64,000 nucleotides of DNA, taken from the NCBI RefSeq assembly GCF_001509585.1, contig NZ_LNCI01000003.1, forward strand, positions 496,001 through 560,000, written 5' to 3'. The translations under genes and the position numbers were made by a program. The notes beneath the pieces are model-generated. The model worked only from the letters and a program-made list of their open reading frames with translations, was not told the DNA's origin and did no database searches. The DNA comes from Tropicimonas marinistellae. Its GTDB lineage: Bacteria; Pseudomonadota; Alphaproteobacteria; Rhodobacterales; Rhodobacteraceae. Shown here in pieces: positions 1 to 9,446 of the stretch (its first letter is position 1; each line of letters starts with the position of its first letter).

Positions 1-157
1 TCTGCTGCATGTAGAACCACAGCGCACGGGTGTCGTTGGTCGACAGCAGGCGGTCAATCGTCTCCAACTGCTCGAGTGTCGCCTGGGCGCGGACGCCGAA
101 TGCAGCCGTGGACATCATCAAAGCCGTAACTACGGCAACTAAGCGCTTGTCTGGCAT
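1..157 (-). CDS. Exported protein of unknown function, 3' part outside window
   Basis: Only the first 52 codons are inside the window; the gene runs off the left edge. The visible N terminus reads as a signal peptide: Lys/Arg near the start (MPDKR), a hydrophobic stretch of about 15 residues, and an Ala-x-Ala type exit (VRAQA). The mature part begins with a helical-looking segment (TLEQLETIDRLLS). A purine-rich GAAAAAGAA stretch directly before the ATG serves as ribosome binding site. It follows the envelope protein gene upstream on the same strand at a distance of about 90 bp, so the two may be co-transcribed. No family can be assigned from so short a fragment. Confidence 0.6.
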   Translation of the reverse strand, partial: MPDKRLVAVVTALMMSTAAFGVRAQATLEQLETIDRLLSTNDTRALWFYMQQ

Positions 158-250
158 TTCTTTTTCGTCGTTCCCCCAATACGCACGAAGGCGGCGATCT
201 CTACAGTCTGATGCGCTGCACCTGACGACGGCCCTCTGCCGTTCAAAATA

Positions 251-2530
251 TCACTGACTTGTCGCACTCTTCAATTTCTGAATGACCTGGCTGCGGAGTG
301 CGGCAGTCTTTTGCGAATTGTTCGGCCTTGCCTGGCGCCGCACGGTGTTCGTACTCGCTTTCTTCGCGGGCTTTGGCGCTGCTGTCGCACCGCCCCCCGG
401 CTTGCCCGCGAGCCACAACTCGATGGTTCCCGGCGGTGCACTGGAACCGCTGCCGGTGAAGTCCCGGAGCAAGGCTCCAGAATCGGCCGCGAGCGACGCG
501 GCCACGGCAGCGTCTTCGGCGTGGTAGTACCGCACGTTCGATTTGCTGATGGAGAAGTTGACCCGTGCGGGCGAGCTCAAATCGTATCCGGACGAAACGA
601 GATCGGCCCGCAAGCTTCCGACGGCCGCGTCCGAGACGCTGCCTGGGGCGAAGAGCGTGATCGTCGCATTCGGGACAACAACGCCGATGATCGCGGAAGA
701 ATCGTAGATCGCGGCCAAGGCGTCGGTTTCCGGTGCATAGGCTGTCAACGAAACACCCAAATTGGCGCTCGTCGGGCGCGCCGGGACTTTGCGTGCGCCA
801 CGGTCCGTCACGGTGCTCACACCGGCGTTCGGAATGGATGCCGAGAGCATTTCCACCGTCGTTGTCGTCGGCACCATCGCGTAGCCTTGAAGGCTGCTTT
901 CAGGCGACGCTGCGACCGCGAGCTTTGTGACCGGCGATGCACCGATTTCTGCGAGCGGAACGCGTGCGGGTTGATCCGGGCTTCCACGCAATGCCGCAAT
1001 GGATTCCCGTGCACGGATGGTACCGATAGTCGATCCGGCGGTCAGCATGTCCGCCGCACGTAGAGCGCGCCCGGGTTCCGTGTGCGGGGTTGCAGGGCCG
1101 GTGATGGCCGACGTTGCAGGTGCCACCGTGATACCAGCCGTCTGGTTACCAGCTGTTGTCCCGAGACCGGTTGTCGCCCGTACAGTACCGGGTGCCATCG
1201 GGGTGATCCCGGTTGCTGTGGCAATACCCAGGTTGTCACGTCCAGCGGGTGCGGGCTTGGCCGCGAATCTCTCGGTCGTCACGCCTTGTGGCGTCACGGA
1301 TCTGGGCGGTTCTGCGACCGCATTCTCCTGTGGGGCGGCCTGCGAAACCGCTTGTGACGTTGCCGGAGCAACCGACACCTTTGGTTTCTCGACATTGGGG
1401 ACAGCTTCCGCCAGCGCAGTGCGTGGCGCGGCCCATTGCGGAGAAGTCTCCGGCGAGTGCGCACTGGCAAGCAACGCGATGTCGCGCACGTCGGGCGCCG
1501 GGCCGACCAAGGCCGCCCGGTTCAACGCTGTGGGTGTCGCCTCCGCCTCGGGATTGAGCACGAGTTGAGCGGCTTGCGTCGTGACCTCTGGCACGTGGTC
1601 CGGAACTGAAACCACAGTGGAGGTCGCTGCGTCCGGCTGCGTCGCCGCGACCGGCTCAGACGTGGTTGATACCGGCGCCGTTGTCGAGGACGCGTCTGCG
1701 ACGTCGGTTGCCGATTCCGTTGGCGTTGCGTCCACACTTACGTTCGTTTCAGGAACCGCTATGTCCGTACCGCTGCGCCAATCGGGAAGGAAAACCGCCG
1801 CGCACAGGGCTAGCCCCGATACCAAAGCCAACGCTGGCTTCGACGTGACCCGACGCACGAACGGCCCACGCGTGTCCAGGTCTTCGACAGGCTCGATCCT
1901 GAATGGCAGCGGCGGACGGTCGACGTGAATATCGTCGTCGTTCGCATCCAGCGCAGGAGCGCCGTTGCCCGGGATCACGTCCGTGGCATGGCGGCGGCCA
2001 ATGGCGGAATGCTCCTCCTGTCGGAGTTGACGCAGTGGATCCTTCGGCTCCTGGGGAGGCTTCTTGGGGAGCACGAGGGCAGCCTTGGGTGCAGGCAAGT
2101 CTTTCGATTCAGAGCTTTCTGGGTCCCGGATAAAAACCGGTATGTTGTGACCTTCGGGCTCGGCCTGTAGCTCCGCCAAGGGGCGCGCTTCCGGCACATC
2201 TTCTTGAAAATCGCTCGAGTCGTCGAAATACATCGACATCTCGGTGAGCAACGCCTGGCGTTGTTGACGCGCCCGTTCCATCCGCCGCGCATGGGTCGGC
2301 GTGTCCGTTTCGTCTCTCAGCTTTGAGGCTCGTTCGTCTGCCGGGGCGTGCCTTGGGCCGATTGCATCTGCCGCTGCCCGCGCAACATGATCGAGCGCTT
2401 CGTCGTCGCCGCGCGCATTCGCACGCCGAACCCGCACCTTCCAAGCATCAAACACGGCGAGGTCTGGACGGTCCTCACCGTTGCGGTCATACGCCGAATT
2501 CGGCGCTTTCGCGCCTTTCACAAGTGTCAT
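251..2530 (-). CDS. Single-pass envelope protein with LytR_C-like C-terminal domain
   Basis: The start chosen (MTLVKGAKAPNS) follows a GGGGGGCGGCGG tract; the open frame continues 51 codons upstream, but that part is Cys/Trp/Arg-rich and unlike the rest. The 759-residue product has an acidic, Arg-rich cytoplasmic part (about 1-230), one hydrophobic segment (about 232-249), a long Ala/Thr/Pro/Val-rich periplasmic linker (about 250-590) and a folded C-terminal domain (about 592-715). The pattern NVRYYHAEDA...LLRDFTG...PPGTIELWLAG there resembles the LytR/CpsA C-terminal (LytR_C) family. This part is followed by a basic tail rich in Lys/Arg/Gln. The layout suggests an inner-membrane protein reaching into the periplasm, perhaps in envelope or surface-polysaccharide assembly. 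The domain assignment is by pattern only. Confidence 0.6.
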   Translation of the reverse strand: MTLVKGAKAPNSAYDRNGEDRPDLAVFDAWKVRVRRANARGDDEALDHVARAAADAIGPRHAPADERASKLRDETDTPTHARRMERARQQRQALLTEMSMYFDDSSDFQEDVPEARPLAELQAEPEGHNIPVFIRDPESSESKDLPAPKAALVLPKKPPQEPKDPLRQLRQEEHSAIGRRHATDVIPGNGAPALDANDDDIHVDRPPLPFRIEPVEDLDTRGPFVRRVTSKPALALVSGLALCAAVFLPDWRSGTDIAVPETNVSVDATPTESATDVADASSTTAPVSTTSEPVAATQPDAATSTVVSVPDHVPEVTTQAAQLVLNPEAEATPTALNRAALVGPAPDVRDIALLASAHSPETSPQWAAPRTALAEAVPNVEKPKVSVAPATSQAVSQAAPQENAVAEPPRSVTPQGVTTERFAAKPAPAGRDNLGIATATGITPMAPGTVRATTGLGTTAGNQTAGITVAPATSAITGPATPHTEPGRALRAADMLTAGSTIGTIRARESIAALRGSPDQPARVPLAEIGASPVTKLAVAASPESSLQGYAMVPTTTTVEMLSASIPNAGVSTVTDRGARKVPARPTSANLGVSLTAYAPETDALAAIYDSSAIIGVVVPNATITLFAPGSVSDAAVGSLRADLVSSGYDLSSPARVNFSISKSNVRYYHAEDAAVAASLAADSGALLRDFTGSGSSAPPGTIELWLAGKPGGGATAAPKPAKKASTNTVRRQARPNNSQKTAALRSQVIQKLKSATSQ

Positions 2531-3008
2531 CCGCCGCCCCCCACAAGCTACGAATACGTGACCGAAATACAGGATCCACAGGCAGCTGAAACGTCGCACC
2601 CATCGGTCTACGGGGCCTATTTTAACCAATGCTGCGCGCCGAAACAACGCCGCAGACGCGCAGAGGCCTGACCGTGCCTGCACGGTGCGGTCGACCGCCG
2701 GAACTATCCGCGTTCAGACGCCCGATTGCCAGTGCGGGCGTCGGTTTCAATGTGCCATATCGCTACGGGATCCGCGGACTCGCTGTCTCCGCGCAGGAAG
2801 AATGCGTGCCATTACAAACAGATTGATGCAAGTCCAGCCAGCCCGATTTGCGTGTCTCGATTTGGCAAAGAGTTGCGCTCACACGACCTAATCCAATCAA
2901 TTCTAAGCATTTTCCCGGCCGGTAGACCACGCGCAGTGCTCACGCTTAATCGGCCATCAAGGTCTCGCGTTTCATCTGCAAAGCGGTACGTATCTTGGGG
3001 GAACGGAT
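2531..3008. other. Intergenic region between divergent genes
   Basis: This stretch separates the divergently transcribed envelope protein and RTX protein genes. Short open frames exist on both strands but have no convincing ribosome binding site or family resemblance. It must hold the promoter of the RTX gene and probably that of the envelope protein gene; I could not pick out a convincing -35/-10 pair. Confidence 0.4.
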
Positions 3009-4745
3009 ATGTCTGCGATTGGAACGCGAACATACGATCAAATTGTGAACGGCTATCAGGTAACGCACTTCTTCGTGGGGGATCTGACCACCGAGCGGCT
3101 TTGGGACGACGTCGCGGATCAGGCAAGCTGGGACCAGCATATCCAGTATTTCTTTGCGGATGGCCGTCTGGCATCGGGCACCTACATCTACGACAACGGC
3201 GGTACGCGGACCTTTGTCGACAGCTACTCCGGCGATTTGCGACTGTCTCGCGCATGGACAGACGGCACCGGCTCACGAAACTCTGCCGACTGGACACGGC
3301 AGATCGAGCATTTCGGCCTTGATGGCTTGCTCTCCTTTCGCACGCTATTGCATGACGACGGAAGCGTTGAGACGATAGGTTTCAACCATGGCGTCATGAC
3401 GACTCGGACCCTTATTGACGCACCGGGTTCGCTGGGTTCTGCGTGTTGGTCGAGCCTGCAGCAGATTTTCAATCCGGACGGCACGGTTGCCTCTGGCGTG
3501 ATCGCATTCGATTCCGGCGGTTCGCGCTCGCATGTCGACACTTACGAGGATGGGAAACGCGTTACGCGGCTCTGGACTGATGGCACTGGGGCGAATGAAT
3601 CGGCAGAGTGGGAAACGCAGCGTGAAGATTTCAATGCTGCCGGGCAGGTCGTTTCCCGCCTCACGACATACGAGGATGGTTTGAAGACAATCGACTTTTC
3701 GACGAGCGATGCCGCCGTGCATGTTGAGCTTCTACCCGCACCGGTATTTCACGGCGACTCGATGACCTCCGACTTCCAGGTCGGGTGGCCATCGTGGGTA
3801 CTTGAATCCATTGATCCCGATCTAGAATGGATCAACACAGCCGTCCCCGGGCAGGATCCCGAGACCGCGCTCTCACATGTGCTGGAATTGTCAGCCTTCG
3901 ACGCGCTCCGGTTTCAGGTCCTGTGGCCCGGCGCCCTGCATCCATTCGAGCCGCGCGAAACCAAGGTTGAGGCCTACCAGACCGCCTTTTTGGCCGCCCT
4001 TGAGTACATGGGCCACGACGACTTTCTGGTGCTCGATACCCATACTGCGGACCAGGCGGAGTATTATCCGGACGGTTGGATTACGCCGCTGGCGGACGCG
4101 GTGAATGCCTGGTTGCAGGAGAATTTTCCGAACCAGTTCTTCGATTTTACAGCGCTTATGGTAGCTCATGCCTCTGACACCGCCGAGGATCAGGACAATG
4201 CCGCGAACAACATTGTCCCGGCGAGTCTTCGAGCCGATGAGATCCATCTCAATGACGCGGGTAAGGCGATCCTGGCCGAAGCGATTTCGGACCTGTTTCT
4301 GACGAACGGCCTGATTGACTTCGGTATCGCGGAGGTTGCGGGTACCGCGCCCTTCCGGATCGACCCGGATATCCAGACGGTCACCGGAAGTGACTATGAT
4401 GATCGGATTGTCCTGGCCGGCGAAGATGAAATCGCCTTTGGCCGCGCGGGCGCCGATACGATTTTCGCCCTGTCCGGAGACGATATCCTTGAAGGACAAA
4501 AGGGTGACGACATCCTTTGGGGCGGGCTCGGCTGCGACAGGTTCGTCTTTCGCCCCGGGGACGGTCGCGACCGCATCAAGGACTACGATGCAAGCGAGGG
4601 TGACGTGATCAGGCTGGCGGGGGGGCTCAACCTGGAAGACGCCACGGTTGTCCTTGGCTATCAGGCACTGGTGCTCGAGTTTCCGGATTGGCAGGCGATC
4701 ATCATCGAGAACGTCGAAAGCCTGGATGACGTGATCATCCTGTGA
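3009..4745 (+). CDS. RTX-type secreted SGNH-hydrolase-like protein with four N-terminal repeats
   Basis: The 578-residue product has no N-terminal signal peptide. Residues about 26-235 form four tandem repeats of about 51-53 residues, each with a pattern like RLWTDGTG...SAxW...FxxDGxxxS...DxGGxRxxVDTYEDG. Residues about 243-430 look like an SGNH/GDSL hydrolase: FHGDSM provides the Ser block and DEIHLNDAGKAIL the C-terminal Asp-x-x-His block. Residues about 460-530 carry RTX-like Ca2+-binding nonapeptides (GRAGADTIF, SGDDILEGQKGDDILWGG) followed by the aspartate-rich region common near type I secretion signals. I infer calcium-dependent secretion by a type I exporter and an esterase or deacetylase activity, possibly on the cell's own polysaccharide. 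The GGGGGA motif six bases before the ATG supports the start. No ABC exporter gene lies next to it. Confidence 0.75.
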   Translation: MSAIGTRTYDQIVNGYQVTHFFVGDLTTERLWDDVADQASWDQHIQYFFADGRLASGTYIYDNGGTRTFVDSYSGDLRLSRAWTDGTGSRNSADWTRQIEHFGLDGLLSFRTLLHDDGSVETIGFNHGVMTTRTLIDAPGSLGSACWSSLQQIFNPDGTVASGVIAFDSGGSRSHVDTYEDGKRVTRLWTDGTGANESAEWETQREDFNAAGQVVSRLTTYEDGLKTIDFSTSDAAVHVELLPAPVFHGDSMTSDFQVGWPSWVLESIDPDLEWINTAVPGQDPETALSHVLELSAFDALRFQVLWPGALHPFEPRETKVEAYQTAFLAALEYMGHDDFLVLDTHTADQAEYYPDGWITPLADAVNAWLQENFPNQFFDFTALMVAHASDTAEDQDNAANNIVPASLRADEIHLNDAGKAILAEAISDLFLTNGLIDFGIAEVAGTAPFRIDPDIQTVTGSDYDDRIVLAGEDEIAFGRAGADTIFALSGDDILEGQKGDDILWGGLGCDRFVFRPGDGRDRIKDYDASEGDVIRLAGGLNLEDATVVLGYQALVLEFPDWQAIIIENVESLDDVIIL

Positions 4746-4880
4746 CAGGAGCGTCCGCCGCAGTTGTTACACCGATGGGAGCTTCCGCCAGCGCCTCAGA
4801 TGTAGGGAGAGGAACAGGCCGCGCCCAAACCCCCTCTGGGCTCCACCCGATCAGGGGTGGTCTCGTGTCGTGGTACACTT

Positions 4881-4920
4881 GCGGCAGCGCAACCGTCGCC
4901 TGTTGCAACTGCGCTGCCGC
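4881..4920. terminator. Large GC-rich inverted repeat between convergent genes
   Basis: Perfect 11-bp arms (GCGGCAGCGCA and TGCGCTGCCGC) flank an 18-nt spacer that itself contains the palindrome GTTGCAAC. It lies between the 3' ends of the RTX gene and the tailspike-like gene, where a shared terminator is expected. Neither side has a T-run, so it is not a textbook intrinsic terminator. Confidence 0.5.
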
Positions 4921-4963
4921 GCAATATCCAAACCTAATCGGTTGATCCTACTACGAAACAGGC

Positions 4964-6634
4964 CTACGGCGCCGCCGCGATGAGAACTTGTGCCGTTGCA
5001 TTTCCTCCGCCAGTGACGGATGTGGGCGTCACCAGAACCTTGATACGGTCTCCTCGCGTGACCCGATGTGACTGGTTGATGGACCCCGGCGAGTATCCCG
5101 CGATCGCGAAGGCGCTGGCACTCTGACCGTTCGTCAAGGTTGCGACAAACCCGCCGCCACCGATGGTCGTTCCGTTGATGGACGCACGAAACGCGAGCGA
5201 GCCTGCGGTTACGGCTGAGGAGCACCACACATGCAGCCCGACCAGCCAGCCGTCGCAGGGCGCGACGATTTCGGTGTAGGTATTCGTCCCGTCGAACATG
5301 CTCTGCATTCCGGTGTAGGACGCAGCGTTGGCAACGGAGCCGAGCACCCACGGCCCGAGCGCGACCGCCGAGGCGAAGGTGATATCGTTGGCCTCGGCGT
5401 ATTCATAGAGCCGTACGTCGGTATCGTCAGTTTGTACGTCCAGGAGGGGCGGGAGCACGACCTTGCCAAAATCGATTGGCTTGAACGCGTGGAAGTCTCC
5501 GCTGCCGGTCGCAGTGCATCCATTGACGTTGACCGACCCCGTGACCGCGAGACGGGCCGATACATCCACTTTTATTCCGTAGACATGGGCGCCAGCGTTG
5601 GTGTTGACGGCTTGAAGCTCCAAGTGCTCGATTGTCGCCTGAGTGTCGGATCCCGTGAATACAAACAGATCCTCCCCGTTGGCCAGTTCGCAATTCTCGA
5701 ACCGGAGTGTCCCGATGGAGAAATTCTGGCTGGAGGTCACAATTCCGGCCCGCCCATGCGCGTCGTTGACCTCCATGCTGTTCACGCGCACTCCGGTCTG
5801 CGCGGTCACCTCGAAGGGCGCGGTGGCAGCATTCAGACCCTTGATGTAAATCTTGTCGATGATCCCCGCCGGCGCGCCCGCGGAGACACCGGAATTGAGG
5901 TTGAACACCCGCCCGACTGCATTGGTCTGGTGGTGCAACTCACCGATCCGGTACCCCCAGAACGGGCTCGTCTGGGCAGATGCAGCAGGGTGAAGGCCGA
6001 TCAGGTCGTAGCCGTTTTCATTTTGGAGGCCGTGAAAGAAGAAGTCGAAACAGCCATCGGAGATGTCGGTTGTGGGGTTAAATGCCACGCCGATCGCCTC
6101 TGTGTCGCTGGCAGACTGGCTATTCGTCCAGAAAAACCGCACCTTCTCTCCGGAAAACCCGAAACCGTACTTGAACGTGCTGTAGCTCAGCATGAAAACC
6201 GGCACGTTGTCCGTCTGCTGGGTGATCCGAGTTGGCAACGGGAAGTGTACGCACCACTCGGATGCGTCCGGCAAGGTCAACGTCCCGACGATTTCCGCGT
6301 CTATGACGTCCCACACCAGCGTCCGGCCACGTTCGGCCGCCAGCCAGTTCAGTGCCGCTTGGGCATATGCCGTGTCTGCGGAAGTGCCAGCGCCCGTAAA
6401 GCCGAACGCTGACAGAACTGCCTCCGCACCGACGACGTAGAGCTTGATACCGCCGAGTGTCGTCAACTGATGATCGGTGGCATCCGAGTCCGCGACTTCG
6501 TAGGAATAGCCGCTCTCGGTTCTCACATATTGTCCTGGCGACATTGAACCCGGCGCTCGGGTATCCGCAATTAGGTCCGACACGCCCTGAAGAGCGACTT
6601 GGACGTGTGGCACGGTGTTTCGTAGGACTGACAT
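4964..6634 (-). CDS. Phage tailspike-like right-handed beta-helix protein
   Basis: The start (MSVLRNTVPHV) is fixed by an AAGGAG ribosome binding site seven bases upstream. The 556-residue product starts with a short region like the virion-binding heads of alphaproteobacterial phage tail fibres (VSDLIADTR, GQYVRTESGYSYEVA, TLGGIKLYV). It continues with AADxAAxQAALNWLAAERGRTLVWD-like pectate-lyase/tailspike patterning and repeated short beta-strand segments typical of a beta-helix, and ends in a beta-rich, Gly/Ser/Thr-rich domain. It has no signal peptide. Such proteins bind or cut polysaccharide for phages. It lies ten bases after a 73-codon gene on the same strand, with no capsid, portal or terminase genes nearby. 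It is either a prophage remnant or a domesticated depolymerase beside the polysaccharide locus. Confidence 0.6.
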   Translation of the reverse strand: MSVLRNTVPHVQVALQGVSDLIADTRAPGSMSPGQYVRTESGYSYEVADSDATDHQLTTLGGIKLYVVGAEAVLSAFGFTGAGTSADTAYAQAALNWLAAERGRTLVWDVIDAEIVGTLTLPDASEWCVHFPLPTRITQQTDNVPVFMLSYSTFKYGFGFSGEKVRFFWTNSQSASDTEAIGVAFNPTTDISDGCFDFFFHGLQNENGYDLIGLHPAASAQTSPFWGYRIGELHHQTNAVGRVFNLNSGVSAGAPAGIIDKIYIKGLNAATAPFEVTAQTGVRVNSMEVNDAHGRAGIVTSSQNFSIGTLRFENCELANGEDLFVFTGSDTQATIEHLELQAVNTNAGAHVYGIKVDVSARLAVTGSVNVNGCTATGSGDFHAFKPIDFGKVVLPPLLDVQTDDTDVRLYEYAEANDITFASAVALGPWVLGSVANAASYTGMQSMFDGTNTYTEIVAPCDGWLVGLHVWCSSAVTAGSLAFRASINGTTIGGGGFVATLTNGQSASAFAIAGYSPGSINQSHRVTRGDRIKVLVTPTSVTGGGNATAQVLIAAAP

Positions 6635-6644
6635 GTGGTTCTCC

Positions 6645-6866
6645 TTAAAGTGCCTGGATGGAGCAAGGCATTGCATCATCGATGGCGATAACCCGGGCTG
6701 CATGGCGTGTCGTGGCAATTGCCCGGTGGTCGAGCGCGGGTTTGTTCCACTGGATATCGACCGCCCCGTTGCCGCGGACCGCGTCTGTCCTTGCCGCTCT
6801 CGAGAACGCATCGAGTCTCACCTCGGAGGGCCGGAAAACCTGCGGATCACAGGTCCAAGTAATCAT
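6645..6866 (-). CDS. Small protein in operon with the tailspike-like gene
   Basis: A 73-codon frame starting MITWTCDPQVF with an AAGGAAACAGCT ribosome binding region. Its stop codon (TAA) overlaps the AAGGAG ribosome binding site of the following tailspike-like gene, so the two are almost certainly co-transcribed and translationally linked. The first 40 residues (Met-Ile-Thr-Trp opening, then FRPSEVRLDAFSRAARTD and GNGAVDIQW) recall short phage tail proteins that precede tail fibre genes in alphaproteobacterial phages, but the product is shorter than I would expect for those. This is a resemblance by eye only; it could be a truncated phage tail gene or an unrelated small protein. Confidence 0.5.
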   Translation of the reverse strand: MITWTCDPQVFRPSEVRLDAFSRAARTDAVRGNGAVDIQWNKPALDHRAIATTRHAARVIAIDDAMPCSIQAL

Positions 6867-8033
6867 AGCTGTTTCCTTCATGGAGACGGGGGGCTCTCTT
6901 TTTGATGCGGTACCGGCGATTGCGAGTTGGCAGATCATTCGGGTTGGGCAGTTGAAAGCCGCTGTTTCACGGGCGGCGTTCGAGTGGATGGATATTCGCA
7001 CCCACAGCGTGCCGGGCTAACGTGTCGACCGGTCGATACGAAAACGGGGCGCAAGCGTCCGCGTCGCGGGCGTCCCTGCAAATCGCAGCTCAGAAACACG
7101 ACTCGGAAAGCGCGGGGCCTCAACATTCATATCGTGTTCCGCCCGGTATCGTAGGACATCCACTTCGAACCGGGCACCGTCTGCCGAACCATGAGGAAAG
7201 GTTCCTTCAATCTTCCAAAGTGGCCGTTGTGCGAATCCGGGCTGAACAGCCATGTTGCTGACAAAGGGGACGATCCGGAGGACCGGCCACCGTCAATTCG
7301 CGGATCTCGCGTTGGATCGTTCGCTGGATCTTGGCGAGAGAGGTTATTCCTGACGGGGGCGGCCAGTCGGTCGTGGCTTCACGTCACTGATAAGATTGGA
7401 ATAAAGCCACTCGCGCGCGGGATCTCTCGGTCCATATTGCCGTTGATCCTCATTTTCCAGATGATGCGGGGAGGCTCGCGTTTCATGTCATTCATGGTTG
7501 TCTCCGGGCGCGGTCGCCGAATTGCTGTATGGGTAGGATTTGTCACAAATCTATTTTAACCCGTTCTTAACGATGCGTGCGTCGTCAGAGCCGATGCATG
7601 AAGCAGCGAAGAATTCTGTCTTCGCCCGGAATTGGTGCCGGATCCGATGTGGGGCTAGTTCCGACGCGTTCCCAGCGGCGCGTGGAGTGTCCGTGTGTCC
7701 GTCAGGCGCATGGGCGGGGTGCTCGCGCCGAATTCATCCGCTCCGCCGCTGGCGTGTCCTCGATGGCGCCGTGAGGTTAGTCGTCGCTGTCGGCACTACA
7801 GCAAAAACGGCGGAAATTTCTTATAATTTGAAAGCGTTATGAGACAATGCGCCTTGAGGCACGTCGCCCCGCACTTGCGGTTGAGCGCTTCGAACAAGGA
7901 CAGCGCTGGCGGGTCTCGCCGAGTATCGCCCAATCAAACATGACGTCCAGCAGGCTCGACCGGTGACGAAGGTATCGTTTCTCTCCGAATGCAGGTCGTC
8001 CAAGTCTCTGATAGCAGACCGCGGCGTGTGGCG
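6867..8033. other. Long region without a clear gene
   Basis: More than 1.1 kb with no convincing gene. On the minus strand a 38-codon frame (7495 down to 7379, MNDMKREPPRI) has a GGAGACAACC ribosome binding site but no known relatives that I recognise. A 78-codon minus frame (7253-7017) lacks a ribosome binding site. A perfect TATAAT (7822-7827) on the plus strand has no clear -35 partner. The base composition looks more mixed than in neighbouring genes, in keeping with decayed phage or polysaccharide genes, but I see no specific homology. Confidence 0.35.
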
Positions 8034-9446
8034 TCAGCTGCGGGCGTAAACGTCCTCATAGCGGATGATATCGTCTTCACCCAGATATGCGCCGGTCTGC
8101 ACCTCGATCAGTACCATCGGGACCTTTCCCGGGTTCTCCATACGGTGGGTGGCGCCGAGCGGAATGTAGACGGACTGGTTCTCGGTCAGCAGTTTGACCT
8201 CGTCATCTACGGTGACCTTTGCGGTTCCCTGAACGACGATCCAGTGCTCCGAGCGGTGCACATGGCTTTGCAGCGACAGCGCCGCACCGGGGTGGACGTG
8301 GATTCGTTTCACCTGGAAGCGGTCCGCCAGTATCAGGGTCTCGTACCAGCCCCACGGGCGGTAGTCGCGCGGCAACTGCACCGCTTGGGAAACGCCCTTG
8401 GCCTTCAGCGTGGAGACAGCAGTCTTGACGTTCTGGCTGTCGGACATGTCGGCCACCATAACCGCATCCTTCATCGCGACCGCGACGACGTTCTTCAGGC
8501 CGATACCGACGATTTCAACGGTCTCGTCCTCTGAGCGCAGCAGGCTGTCTTCGCACTGCAGCGCAGTTGCATTGCGGCTAAGGCCGTTGCCGAAGGCGTC
8601 CTTTCCGGTCTCCTTCCACACCGCGTCCCAAGAGCCAAGGTCGCTCCAATGGCCGGAATAGGGGACGACAGAGATATTCGTGGCCTTTTCCATCACAGCG
8701 TAGTCGATTGAATCTTCGGGTACCGAACGCCAGAGGGTTTCGTCGATACGCGTGAAACTGAGATCCTCGCGGGCCGCGGCGATCGCGGCGGTGACGCTGT
8801 CGTAGATCTCGGGGGCGTATTGCTTGAACGCCTCAATCAGCGTGCCGGCCTTGGCCAGGAAGATGCCCGCGTTCCAGAGGTTCTTGCCGTCCTCCAGCAG
8901 GGCCGCGGCGGCTTCGGCATCTGGCTTTTCTATGAAGCGTGTTAGCGCGTTGACGCCGTCATGTGTGACAGCGCCGGTCTCGAGCCAGCCGTAGCCGGTT
9001 TCGGCGCGGTCGGGCTTCACGCCGAAGGTGATAATCTGACCTTCCTTCGCGGCGACTGCTCCCTTCTCGACGGCATCACAAAAGTCCTCGGGGGTCTCCA
9101 TCACGTGATCGGAGGGGGCCAGTAGCATCAGTGTTTCGGGATCCTGCCGGGCAACGAAAAGCGCTGCAGCTATCGCCGCCGGCGCCGTATTTCGGCCTTC
9201 GGGCTCGATCAGCACGCCGGCCGGGGTCATCCCGATCTCGGACAATTGCTGGGTGACGATGAAGCGGAATGCATCCGCCGTAACCACCACCGGATCGGAG
9301 AAGCCCGCACCGGAAAAACGGCGGGCTGAGGCCTGGTACAGGCTTTCATCGCCGACGATTGCCGTGAATTGCTTCGGATAACTCTTGCGGGAGAGCGGCC
9401 ATAGCCGCGTCCCGGTGCCACCACAAAGCAGAATAGGAGTAATCAT
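8034..9446 (-). CDS. manC: Mannose-1-phosphate guanylyltransferase / mannose-6-phosphate isomerase
   Basis: The 470-residue product matches the bifunctional type II phosphomannose isomerase/GDP-mannose pyrophosphorylase family (ManC/CpsB/XanB/AlgA), which makes GDP-mannose for exopolysaccharide. Residues about 1-285 hold the nucleotidyltransferase domain with the signature GGTGTRLWPLSR, the PKQF motif and FIEKPDAE. Residues about 345-470 hold the cupin isomerase domain, with RPWGWYETL and a metal-binding run ending HVHRSEHWIVVQG. The start MITPILLCGG is preceded by AAAGGGATC; an upstream in-frame ATG 13 codons earlier adds residues not seen in the family. It lies in the polysaccharide locus, transcribed in the same direction as the WcaI-like and WcaF-like genes. 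Confidence 0.93.
   Translation of the reverse strand: MITPILLCGGTGTRLWPLSRKSYPKQFTAIVGDESLYQASARRFSGAGFSDPVVVTADAFRFIVTQQLSEIGMTPAGVLIEPEGRNTAPAAIAAALFVARQDPETLMLLAPSDHVMETPEDFCDAVEKGAVAAKEGQIITFGVKPDRAETGYGWLETGAVTHDGVNALTRFIEKPDAEAAAALLEDGKNLWNAGIFLAKAGTLIEAFKQYAPEIYDSVTAAIAAAREDLSFTRIDETLWRSVPEDSIDYAVMEKATNISVVPYSGHWSDLGSWDAVWKETGKDAFGNGLSRNATALQCEDSLLRSEDETVEIVGIGLKNVVAVAMKDAVMVADMSDSQNVKTAVSTLKAKGVSQAVQLPRDYRPWGWYETLILADRFQVKRIHVHPGAALSLQSHVHRSEHWIVVQGTAKVTVDDEVKLLTENQSVYIPLGATHRMENPGKVPMVLIEVQTGAYLGEDDIIRYEDVYARS

Noticed and set aside
7017-7253. 78-codon minus-strand frame before the tailspike pair
   Set aside because: No ribosome binding site and no resemblance to known proteins, although it lies where another phage gene could have been.
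7822-7827. Perfect TATAAT suggesting a promoter for a plus-strand transcript
   Set aside because: No -35 element at a fitting distance and no gene on that strand downstream.
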